This document shows, piece by piece, positions 33,291 through 39,522 of a stretch of 39,522 nt of DNA. The position numbers were made by a program, and so were the translations under genes. Source of the DNA: a bacterium (GTDB lineage Bacteria > Krumholzibacteriota > Krumholzibacteriia > LZORAL124-64-63); assembly GCA_020049465.1 (NCBI GenBank), contig JAIFKS010000112.1, positions 1-39,522 on the forward strand, given 5' to 3'. Each line of letters starts with the position of its first letter. The stretch's first letter is position 1. The notes under the pieces were generated by a model. That model worked only from the letters and a program-made list of their open reading frames with translations. It had not been told where the DNA came from and did no database searches.

Positions 33291-33368
33291 TGGTCGGGGC
33301 GGAGAGATTTGAACTCTCGACCTCCTGCTCCCGAAGCAGGCGCGCTAACCGGGCTGCGCTACGCCCCG
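33291..33368 (-). tRNA. tRNA-Pro (anticodon CGG)
   Basis: Minus strand: acceptor CGGGGCG/CGCCCCG, D arm GCGC..GCGC, anticodon stem CCTGC/GCAGG with loop TTCGGGA (anticodon CGG), T loop GTTCAAATC, discriminator A and encoded CCA (33293-33291). C1-G72 is typical of bacterial tRNA-Pro. It reads CCG. Confidence 0.97.
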
Positions 33369-33428
33369 ACCGAGGCAAACGGCGTTGGGTGCCGCTCGTT
33401 GATCCGTTGTCCAGCCGTCTCGCAAGTG

Positions 33429-33917
33429 CTAATGCCACAACGAGATGACCCCTTCGGAAACGAGGCTGACCACGACGCCGGCGATCAGGACGCCAAGAAT
33501 GATACATGGCAGGGCCAACCGCAAGGGAAGTTTGAAGAGGTAGGCGGCGATGGCCCCCGTCCAGGCGCCGGTCATCGGCAGCGGCACGCCCACGAACAGC
33601 ATCAGGCCGATGCTCTCGTAGCGGCGGATGAGGTCGCTCTTCGCTTCCGTGCGCCGGAACAGCCAGGTGAAGAAACGGTCCATTGTCGCGTAGCGCCGGA
33701 GCCAGCGCTCGGCCGGCCCCAGGAACAGCAGGATCGGCAGGATCGGCACACAGTTGCCGGCCACAGCGAGAAGGTAGATGGACACCGTGTTCGTCATGCC
33801 CAGGGCGTAGCCCGCCGGGATCGCGCCCCTCAGCTCGAAGATGGGCAGCATGGCGATCAGGAAGACGGCGACCGGGGGCGGCAGCCCGCCCAGCGCCTCG
33901 AGGATCTGTTCACGCAC
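33429..33917 (-). CDS. Small multidrug export family membrane protein (PF06695)
   Basis: 162 residues with about four membrane helices. Typical features of this poorly characterised family are PIFELRGAIPAGYALG near the N-terminus, GNCVPILPILLFLGPAERWLRR and MLFVGVPLPMTGAWTGAIAAYLF with its conserved PLPGTG-like motif (here PLPMTG). The GTG at 33917 lies five bases after GGGGAA and overlaps the pcm 3' end by eight bases, so it belongs to the surE-pcm operon. The family name derives from early annotation; no substrate is known. Confidence 0.82.
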   Translation of the reverse strand: MREQILEALGGLPPPVAVFLIAMLPIFELRGAIPAGYALGMTNTVSIYLLAVAGNCVPILPILLFLGPAERWLRRYATMDRFFTWLFRRTEAKSDLIRRYESIGLMLFVGVPLPMTGAWTGAIAAYLFKLPLRLALPCIILGVLIAGVVVSLVSEGVISLWH

Positions 33918-34644
33918 GGGCGTTCCCCTGTTCGTCGTCGGTTTCAGGATGGTTGTCGGCCAGGGCGGCGACATCGGCGGCCGTGGCCTCTGGTGTTTCC
34001 GCCACGTCGACCGGTGCGTCCTGCACCCCGGGCAACAGCGGCACGAAACGGCAGGAGACCGACCGCTCGATGACGACCTCCTGCCCGCGCCTCTGGTAGC
34101 GGTAGAGGATCTGCTCGCGACCTTTGTCCACCGGCAGCAGAAGGTAGCCGCCTTCGGTCAGTTGGGCCACCAGCGCCGACGGCAGATGGGGCGCGCAGGC
34201 GGTCACGACGATGGCGTCGAACGGAGCGCGCTCGGGCACGCCGTCGCGGCCGTCGGCGGCGCGCACCTCGACGTTGGCGTAGCCGAGAGACGCGAGCAAC
34301 TGGCCGGCGCGGCGCGCCAGGGGCGCCAGGCGCTCCACCGTGACGACCTCGCGGCACAGGGCGGCCAGCACCGCCGCCTGGTAGCCGGAGCCGGTGCCGA
34401 TCTCGAGCACGCGCTCGTGTCCGCGCAGGCCCAGCAGGCTGCTCATCAGCCCGACCGTGAACGGCTTGCTGATGGTCTGGCCGAAGCCGATGGGCAGGGC
34501 ACAGTCCTGATGCGCGCGGTGGTGCAGCAACCGCGGCACGAACAGGTGGCGGGGCACCGTCTCCATCGCCCCCAGGACGCGGCGGTCCTCGAGCCCCGCG
34601 TCCGCCAGCTGTTCGCGCACCATGCGGCGCCGCGCGACGTTCAT
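33910..34644 (-). CDS. pcm: Protein-L-isoaspartate O-methyltransferase
   Basis: Methylates isoaspartyl residues in aged proteins with S-adenosylmethionine, starting their repair. It has 244 residues: MVREQL.., VPRHLFVP, GQTISKPFTVGLMSSLL and the SAM-binding VLEIGTGSGYQAAVLAALCREVVTVER, then VRAADGRDGVPERAPFDAIVVTA. The C-terminal 30 or so residues are acidic and probably unstructured. The ATG overlaps the surE stop. surE-pcm pairing is widespread. Confidence 0.95.
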   Translation of the reverse strand: MNVARRRMVREQLADAGLEDRRVLGAMETVPRHLFVPRLLHHRAHQDCALPIGFGQTISKPFTVGLMSSLLGLRGHERVLEIGTGSGYQAAVLAALCREVVTVERLAPLARRAGQLLASLGYANVEVRAADGRDGVPERAPFDAIVVTACAPHLPSALVAQLTEGGYLLLPVDKGREQILYRYQRRGQEVVIERSVSCRFVPLLPGVQDAPVDVAETPEATAADVAALADNHPETDDEQGNARA

Positions 34645-35465
34645 CGCGTGGAACCGTCTTCCAGGGCGGCAGGCAGACCGTCGCGCTCGAGGCCCTTCAT
34701 CTCCTGGTGCATGCCGTAGTGCGTCAGGTCGACCATCAGGGGGGTCAGGCTGACGAAGCCCTCCTCCACGGCCGCGTAGTCGGTGCCCAGGTCGCGGCTC
34801 CAGGTGGGGCCCTGGCCCCCGATCCAGAAGTACGGCTTGCCGTGCGGATCGACCTGGTCGGTGATGACGTTCTGGTAGACCCGGCTTCCGAGGCGGGTGA
34901 CGCGGATGCCGCGGATGCCCTCGATCGGCCCGTCGGGAATGTTCACGTTTAGCAGCGTGCCGCGGCGCAGCGGGAAGGCCAGGATCTCGGGCAGGCAGCG
35001 GCGCAGGAACTCGCGGGCGCCGCTGAAGTCGGTCGGGTGCCAGGCCGCCAGCGAGAACGCGTAACTGGGGGCGCCGAACATGGTGCCCTCCATCGCGGCG
35101 GCCACGGTGCCGGAGTAGATCACGTCCTCGCCCATGTTGGGCCCGTGGTTGATGCCGCTCATCACGTAGTCGGGCGGGTCCGAGCGCAGGATCTTCTCCA
35201 TCGCCACCAGCACGCTGTCGGTGGGCGTTCCGGTGACGGCGAAGTGGCCGGGGCTGTGGTCGATGATGCGCAGCGGCGAGGTCAGCGTCAGGCTGTGGCT
35301 GGACGCGCTCTGCTGGTCGTGCGGGGCCACCACCGTGATGCGGAAGCAGCCGAGCGAGCGCACCGCGTCTTCCAGCACGCCGATGCCGTGGGCATCGATG
35401 CCGTCGTCGTTGGAGATCAGGATGTGTTTCTGCTTATCGCGTGTCGCGTCGGGCATCGGGGCCAT
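34641..35465 (-). CDS. surE: 5'/3'-nucleotidase SurE
   Basis: Metal-dependent nucleoside monophosphatase acting in stationary-phase survival. Residues near the N-terminus carry ILISNDDGIDAHGI, followed by VVAPHDQQSASSHSLTL and GTPTDSVLVAM. SGINHGPNMGEDVIYSGTVAAAMEG is the metal-site block. It has 274 residues, slightly long because of a short N-terminal extension. Two close ATGs (35465, 35456) are possible; neither has a strong SD. The gene is coupled to pcm downstream (ATGA). Confidence 0.95.
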   Translation of the reverse strand: MAPMPDATRDKQKHILISNDDGIDAHGIGVLEDAVRSLGCFRITVVAPHDQQSASSHSLTLTSPLRIIDHSPGHFAVTGTPTDSVLVAMEKILRSDPPDYVMSGINHGPNMGEDVIYSGTVAAAMEGTMFGAPSYAFSLAAWHPTDFSGAREFLRRCLPEILAFPLRRGTLLNVNIPDGPIEGIRGIRVTRLGSRVYQNVITDQVDPHGKPYFWIGGQGPTWSRDLGTDYAAVEEGFVSLTPLMVDLTHYGMHQEMKGLERDGLPAALEDGSTR

Positions 35466-35482
35466 CCGTTCTGAATTCTCTG

Positions 35483-36178
35483 TTAGCTGTTTCCCTGGCG
35501 CGCACGGTCGCGCGTGAACGCCAGCAGCACCACCAGCCGCAGGAAGCGGCCGGTATCGACCAGCGGCCGGATCGAGCTGACCTGGTCGCCATACACCGTG
35601 CTGATGGGCACCGCCCCGATGCGCGCGCCGCCGCGGGCCAGGCGCACCAGGATCTCGGATTCGGCATCGTAGCGCGTCGTGCGCAGGCGCAGGCCCTGCA
35701 GTTTCGCCACGCGGTACAGCCGGTATCCGCTCTGCGAGTCGGGGATCACACAGCCGGCCAGCCCGCTGATCACCCGGCTGGTCGTGATGTTCGTCCACTT
35801 CCGCAGCCACGGCATGTTCGCGGTGCTGGCCATGCGCGTGCCGACCAACGCATCCCACTTGCCCGTGGCGGCGGCGTCCAGGAAGGCCTGCATCTCGCCG
35901 GGCAGGTGCTGCCCGTCGCTGTCGAGGGTGAACACCCAGTCCAGCTTCTGTTCCAGCGCCCAGGCATATCCCGTCCTCAACGCCATCCCCTTGCCCAGGT
36001 TCCGTGGGTGGGCGATGACCTCGGCCCCGCAGCGGCGGGCCGTGTCGGCGGTGCCGTCGGTGCTGCCGTCGTCGACCACCAGGATGCGTAGCGCCGGCTG
36101 CGCGGCGCCGATGGCGCCGATCACCTGCGGCAGGAAACGGGCGGCGTTGAGGGCGGGCAGGATGGCGCCGACGGTCAT
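35483..36178 (-). CDS. Family 2 glycosyltransferase (dolichyl/polyprenyl-phosphate sugar synthase-like)
   Basis: A 231-residue cytosolic GT2 enzyme: GAILPALNAARFLPQVI, nucleotide-binding VVDDGSTDGTADTARR, HPRNLGKGMALRTGYAWAL, catalytic TLDSDGQHLP, and YRLYRVAKL..RYDAESEILVRLARGGARIGAVPISTVYG. It resembles dolichol-phosphate mannose synthase but lacks the C-terminal membrane helices. Such enzymes make the lipid-linked sugars used by GT-C transferases, like the putative one at 30270. It lies 17 bases before surE and is probably cotranscribed. Confidence 0.9.
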   Translation of the reverse strand: MTVGAILPALNAARFLPQVIGAIGAAQPALRILVVDDGSTDGTADTARRCGAEVIAHPRNLGKGMALRTGYAWALEQKLDWVFTLDSDGQHLPGEMQAFLDAAATGKWDALVGTRMASTANMPWLRKWTNITTSRVISGLAGCVIPDSQSGYRLYRVAKLQGLRLRTTRYDAESEILVRLARGGARIGAVPISTVYGDQVSSIRPLVDTGRFLRLVVLLAFTRDRARQGNS

Positions 36179-36229
36179 GGAGCGTGCTTCTTCCGGGGCG
36201 GGCCGGGGGTCGATGGGGCACGAAAGCAG

Positions 36230-36258
36230 AGACTAGCCTGCCGGCGCGGCGGGCGCAA
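36230..36258 (-). promoter_or_regulatory. Weak candidate promoter for the GT2-surE-pcm operon
   Basis: Minus strand TTGCGC (36258-36253), 17 bases, TAGTCT (36235-36230). Both hexamers are poor matches but the spacing and position fit. The rest of 36179-36370 contains a short palindrome (AGCGAT/ATCGCT near 36279-36292) and nothing else I can name. Confidence 0.3.
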
Positions 36259-36370
36259 GGGTGGCCGGAAAAGGCTCAGCGATACATCGCTTTCAAGGAC
36301 CCGAAAGTTGTCTTTTCTTCGGGCAGCGGACCGCAGCTTCCGCCGGGCGCGGGCAACGGTGTGGGCGTCG

Positions 36371-37009
36371 CTACCTCCAGGTGGACTTCAGTCGGCCCCA
36401 GCTGATGGGGTCGGTGCCGACGACGCCGGACCATGAAACCAGGCCTCCCACCGGGCCGAGCTGCTGGTGCAGGAAAAGAAATCCCGTCGTCGGCGCGCTG
36501 CCCGAGACCGGGCCTTCGAACGTCAGTTCGACCAGGATGATCTCGAACGTGCCGGCAGGTACAGAAATGACACCGGGTCCGTGGACCCGCCCACTCAGGG
36601 TCACGAGGGTCACGTCCTCATTGTAATCAAGCAGCTCGGCCTGGGATGTCCACGTGTTGCCCGTGGTCAACGGGAAGTCGAGGTACTTCAGGGGCGGGTC
36701 GTAACGATAGATGTCGATGAGGCCCGTGGCCGAGCCGCCGACGGCGGTCAGCAGCACATCACCGTCGTCGCCGATCCGAAAGTATTCCGCCGAGCAGATG
36801 AATGGCCAGCGGTCCATGCAGGAGCTGCGACAGAATTCGGCATCGCCGAGAGCAACGATCGACACCGGCGCGATGCCGTTCTGATAGGCGAATTGGGGGC
36901 CCGGCACGGACGGGAACCAGGGGACGCCTGCGGCGGGGACGGCGCCCAGGGCGAGGAACAAGGCCACGGCGAGTCGGGCAGCGCGACAACAGACGGCATT
37001 CGTGGACAT
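36371..37009 (-). CDS. Secreted protein of unknown function
   Basis: 212 residues from ATG 37009, well placed after GGGAGGAAGCC. A signal peptide (about 1-28, LAVALFLALGAVPAAG) is followed by a beta-rich domain with three cysteines near residues 60-75 (FCRSSCMDRWPFIC) and a segment YLDFPLTTGNTWTSQAELLDY..VHGPGVISVPAGTFEIILVELTF, then WSGVVGTDPISWGRLKSTW at the end. The pattern FPLxxGNxW..VxVPAGTF recurs in secreted proteins of many FCB-type bacteria, but I cannot assign a role. It has its own promoter (37047-37076) and appears monocistronic. Confidence 0.7.
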   Translation of the reverse strand: MSTNAVCCRAARLAVALFLALGAVPAAGVPWFPSVPGPQFAYQNGIAPVSIVALGDAEFCRSSCMDRWPFICSAEYFRIGDDGDVLLTAVGGSATGLIDIYRYDPPLKYLDFPLTTGNTWTSQAELLDYNEDVTLVTLSGRVHGPGVISVPAGTFEIILVELTFEGPVSGSAPTTGFLFLHQQLGPVGGLVSWSGVVGTDPISWGRLKSTWR

Positions 37010-37046
37010 GGCTTCCTCCCGGTGCCTCCGGATCCGCATCAGACCG

Positions 37047-37076
37047 ATCATAGCGCATCAGGCGGCGGCGACACAA
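37047..37076 (-). promoter_or_regulatory. Promoter for the secreted protein gene
   Basis: Minus strand TTGTGT (37076-37071) and TATGAT (37052-37047) with an 18-base spacer; the -10 matches five of six consensus bases. Confidence 0.55.
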
Positions 37077-37151
37077 AAGAAGAGTGGTCCGTAGACCGCT
37101 CGAAATGTCGGCAGAAGGCGGGTTTCGGGCGTTGACCGGGGCGATTCCAGG

Positions 37152-37183
37152 AAAAAAAACGAGCTGCCGGGCACGGCAACTCG
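37152..37183 (-). terminator. Intrinsic terminator of tRNA-Pro(GGG)
   Basis: Minus strand: CGAGTTGCCG (37183-37174) pairs with CGGCAGCTCG (37169-37160), one G-U pair, four-base loop, then eight T (37159-37152). It lies 20 bases after the tRNA 3' end. Confidence 0.93.
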
Positions 37184-37202
37184 TTGCATCTCCATGGATA
37201 AG

Positions 37203-37279
37203 TGGTCGGGACGGCGAGATTTGAACTCGCGACCCCTTGCCCCCCATGCAAGTGCGCTACCGGGCTGCGCTACGTCCCG
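37203..37279 (-). tRNA. tRNA-Pro (anticodon GGG)
   Basis: Minus strand: acceptor CGGGACG/CGTCCCG, anticodon stem CTTGC/GCAAG with loop ATGGGGG (anticodon GGG), T loop GTTCAAATC, discriminator A and encoded CCA (37205-37203). It reads CCC and CCU. It is clearly related to tRNA-Pro(CGG) at 33291, but the variable loop and anticodon arm differ. Confidence 0.96.
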
Positions 37280-37333
37280 ACCAAGAAGTTCCGCGTGCCG
37301 GCCTGAAGCCGGCGGGGGTCCGCAGGAGGCGAC

Positions 37334-37362
37334 AATCTAATACGGGCTCAGGGCGCGGACAA
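37334..37362 (-). promoter_or_regulatory. Promoter for tRNA-Pro(GGG)
   Basis: Minus strand TTGTCC (37362-37357) and TAGATT (37339-37334), 17 bases apart. The 5' leader of the precursor would be about 45-50 bases and includes a GCCGG/CCGGC hairpin next to the tRNA. Confidence 0.5.
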
Positions 37363-37395
37363 GGAGCAATCCCCGGCGCGGCCTTCGGCGGGCCG

Positions 37396-37821
37396 CTAAC
37401 CCTTGCCAGCCATCTTCTTGAGCGGCGCGGCCTTGGGCTGGCCCAGCTTCTGCACCAGATCCAGGATGGCCTGCAACTCCGTGCGCACGAAGGCCAGTTG
37501 GCTTTCGGCGGACATCGACTCGAACCCCATCGCCATCTGCGCCGGTTGAGCAGGAGCGGCGTCGGCGGCCTTTTCGGCGCGCAGCGCCTTGCGGGCGCCG
37601 GCGATCTTGAAGCCCTTGACGTAGAGCAGGTCCTTGATCGCCAGAACGCTCTCGATGTCGGGCTGGCGGTAGCGGCGGCTGCCGGCGCGGGTCTTCTTGG
37701 GGTGCAGCGACGGGAATTCGGTCTCCCAGTAGCGCAGGACATGCGCCTTGACGCCGGTGATGTCGGCGACCTCGCTGATCGAGTAGTAGAGCTTCTTCGG
37801 GTATTCCAGTGGTGCGTCCAT
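37396..37821 (-). CDS. MerR-family transcriptional regulator
   Basis: A 141-residue DNA-binding protein. The N-terminal winged HTH is typical of MerR (YYSISEVADITGVKAHVLRYWETEFPSLHPKKTRAGSRRYRQPDIESVLAIKDLLYVKGFKIAGARKAL, about 11-80). It is followed by an Ala-rich linker and a C-terminal helix (about 105-130) likely to dimerise. No cysteine or known effector domain is present, so it is not a metal sensor. This short type with the RYWETEFPxLxPxK signature is found beside housekeeping genes in many Deltaproteobacteria and FCB bacteria; its targets are unknown. The start ATG 37821 follows AAAGGGGGG. Confidence 0.88.
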   Translation of the reverse strand: MDAPLEYPKKLYYSISEVADITGVKAHVLRYWETEFPSLHPKKTRAGSRRYRQPDIESVLAIKDLLYVKGFKIAGARKALRAEKAADAAPAQPAQMAMGFESMSAESQLAFVRTELQAILDLVQKLGQPKAAPLKKMAGKG

Positions 37822-37899
37822 GATCCGGGTCCCCCCTTTCCATCCGGCTGGCGGACAGGCATCCCCCGACGCTGTCCGCGGCCCCTGAGCTGTCGCCGG

Positions 37900-38937
37900 C
37901 TACGCGTCCGTCTCGGGCCGCAGCTCCCGCTCCATCAGCTCCCTCATCGCCTGCCTTGGCGGCTTTCCGGAAAATAGCACATCGTGAACCTGTTTGGTAA
38001 TCGGAAGTTCGACATTGTGCTTCTCACCCAGCTTCAAGGCGGCCTTCGCCATTTCGACGCCCTCGACCACCTGGACACACTCGGTCAACAGCTCCTCCGG
38101 GCTGCCGTGCCCGGCCGTTACCGCCTCACCGAAATTGCGGTTACGGCTGTGGTGGCTGATGCAGGTGGTGATCATGTCGCCGATGCCGGCCAGCCCGGCG
38201 AAGGTCTCCGGGCGGCCGCCCAGGGCCTTGCCCAGGCGTGACAGTTCGACCATGCCACGGGTCATCAGGGTGCCGCGGGTGTTGTCGCCGGCGCCCAGGC
38301 CGTCGGCCATGCCCACGGCCAGGGCGATGATGTTCTTGAAGGCCGAGGCGAACTCGACCCCGGCGATGTCCGGATTCGTGTAGACCCTGAAGAACGGTCC
38401 CGAGATCCAGGCCTGCCAATGGGACCAGTCGCCGTTGGCGGTACCGGAGAGCACCACCGCAGTGGGCAGTTCCAGCGCCACCTCCTCGGCATGGCTGGGA
38501 CCCAGCAGCACGGCCACCGGGTGCGCCGACGGCGGGTTCAGCGCCGCCAGTTCCTCTTCGATCACTTCGCTGAGGCGCTTCAGCGAGGCGACCTCGAAAC
38601 CCTTGGCGAGGTTTACGATCGGGATGTCGGGGGGCAGCGAGCCCGAGGCGACGACCTGGGCCATCACCGCGCGCACGACCTGGCTGGGCACGACCACGAA
38701 GAGGATGTCGGCGTTGCGCAGCGCATCGCCCAGGTCGAGTGTCGCGCGCAGGTTCGGCGGCAGCACGGTGCTGCCCAGGTAGTCGGGATTGGTGCCGGTC
38801 TGGTTGATGCTGCGGACCTGTTTGTCGTCGATGCCCCACAGCACCACGCGTTCCCACTTGTGGCACAGGTGGCGGCCGAAGGCGCTGGCCCAGCTGCCGG
38901 TGCCCAGGATGGCGGCCTTGCGCGGCATGTTTTCCAC
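37900..38937 (-). CDS. gpsA: Glycerol-3-phosphate dehydrogenase [NAD(P)+]
   Basis: Reduces dihydroxyacetone phosphate to sn-glycerol 3-phosphate for phospholipid synthesis. It has 345 residues: Rossmann motif ([17 protein letters not shown]), [38 protein letters not shown], the catalytic [30 protein letters not shown] region (here AFKNIIALA) and [21 protein letters not shown]. GTG 38937 is chosen over ATG 38928 because GGGGGAA lies six bases before it. plsY, which acylates the product, is immediately upstream, so the pair forms a phospholipid-precursor operon. Confidence 0.96.
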   Translation of the reverse strand: [345 protein letters not shown]

Positions 38938-38953
38938 GGCGGCTTCCCCCTGC

Positions 38954-39522
38954 TCAGCGGGCCGGAGGCGCGGGCGGTGGTCCCCCGGTCTTGCCGGCTT
39001 CCAGTTTTTTCTCGGTGCCCGCGCGCAGGCGGGCCAGGTTCGCGCGGTGCTTCCAGACGACGAATCCGCAGACCAGGAATGTGAACCAGATGATGGTCTT
39101 GGAGGTGTCCAGACTCTTCAGTTCGAAGATGACCACCGCCACCGGCAGCACGCAGGCGGCCACGATGCTGCCGAGCGAGACGATCCGCGTGCCGGCAAAC
39201 ACGCCCGCGAAGGCGGCCACCGTGATCAGGGTCGGCAGCGGCTCCAGGACGGAGAACGCGCCGCCGGTCGTGGCCACGCCCTTGCCGCCGTGGAAGCTGA
39301 CGAACGGGCTGAAGGTATGACCGATGGAGGCCATGGCGCCGGCAAAGATGCGGAACAGGTCGGGCGTGATGTGGAACGGGGTGGGCTGGTGGGGCTGCCA
39401 GCTGTCCACCAGCCGGGTCATCAGCAGCACGGCGACCGCGCCCTTGGCCATGTCCAGCAGCAGGCAGACGATGCCCCAGCGCGGCCCCAGGGTGCGGAAC
39501 ACGTTCGTGGCCCCCAGGTTGC
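38954..39522 (-). CDS. plsY: Acyl-phosphate:glycerol-3-phosphate acyltransferase PlsY, N-terminus beyond the window
   Basis: Inner-membrane enzyme that makes lysophosphatidic acid from acyl-phosphate and glycerol 3-phosphate. The open frame continues past the window edge and begins with NLGATNVFRTLGPR, the first conserved PlsY motif, so only some 35-40 residues are missing. Helices and the conserved GHTFSPFVSFHGGKGVATTGGAF motif are present. The C-terminal tail (KKLEAGKTGGPPPAPPAR) is a short flexible addition. The gap to gpsA is 16 bases. Confidence 0.95.
   Translation of the reverse strand, partial: NLGATNVFRTLGPRWGIVCLLLDMAKGAVAVLLMTRLVDSWQPHQPTPFHITPDLFRIFAGAMASIGHTFSPFVSFHGGKGVATTGGAFSVLEPLPTLITVAAFAGVFAGTRIVSLGSIVAACVLPVAVVIFELKSLDTSKTIIWFTFLVCGFVVWKHRANLARLRAGTEKKLEAGKTGGPPPAPPAR

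Noticed and set aside
33841..34719. 292-codon + strand frame across pcm and surE ends
   Set aside because: Antisense to two well-identified overlapping genes; composition typical of shadows.

Overview
This window is a stretch of ordinary bacterial chromosome. It is GC-rich (about two thirds G+C by eye) and comes from a Gram-negative organism: it carries an LptE-like outer-membrane lipoprotein, a Wza/SLBB-type polysaccharide export protein and a surE-pcm-NlpD-like block. RNase Y, a short primary-type sigma factor without region 1.1, an orphan PqqD-like protein and several small unassigned membrane proteins suggest a poorly sampled lineage, perhaps in the FCB superphylum (Krumholzibacteriota or Eisenbacteria-like) or near Deltaproteobacteria. 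The phylum is a guess.

Left arm (1-29007, almost all + strand): 3' part of dnaK; a promoter and long leader before a sigma-70 factor; tRNA-Val; the translation cluster thrS, infC, rpmI, rplT, pheS, pheT; a small coiled-coil protein and zapA; a strongly structured non-coding segment whose position suggests 6S RNA; rny; folD; a prenyl diphosphate synthase; a DUF212-like membrane protein; dxs, nadK, recN; tRNA-Arg(CCG) and two small membrane proteins. Next comes a surface-polysaccharide group: UDP-sugar dehydrogenase, epimerase, SLBB export protein, a reverse-strand YbhN-like membrane protein and a polyprenyl-phosphate sugar transferase. A sigma-54-type response regulator, lptE, holA and a thioredoxin follow.

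The most informative element lies just after the thioredoxin gene. Positions 29046-29073 (minus strand) match the 28-bp Escherichia coli dif site at 25 of 28 positions, as I recall that sequence. Gene orientation also flips around here: left-arm genes point right and most right-arm genes point left, as expected where two replication forks meet. I therefore read this window as the replication terminus of the chromosome.

Right arm (29179-39522, mostly - strand): a small Tic20/DUF4870-like membrane protein; two + strand genes (PqqD-like protein, membrane glycosyltransferase); tRNA-Arg(CCT); apt; a LysM-LytM protein resembling NlpD; tRNA-Pro(CGG); a small-multidrug-export family protein; pcm; surE; a GT2 glycosyltransferase; a secreted protein of unknown function; tRNA-Pro(GGG); a MerR-type regulator; gpsA; and plsY, cut by the window end.

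Other points: thrS as given is frameshifted with about a dozen codons missing near residue 110; infC most likely starts at an AUC codon behind a strong SD, downstream of an attenuator-like terminator; several sigma-70 promoters with 16-18 bp spacers are readable; and many genes overlap by ATGA/GTGA/TTGA, indicating coupled translation. I saw no CRISPR array, insertion sequence or prophage.
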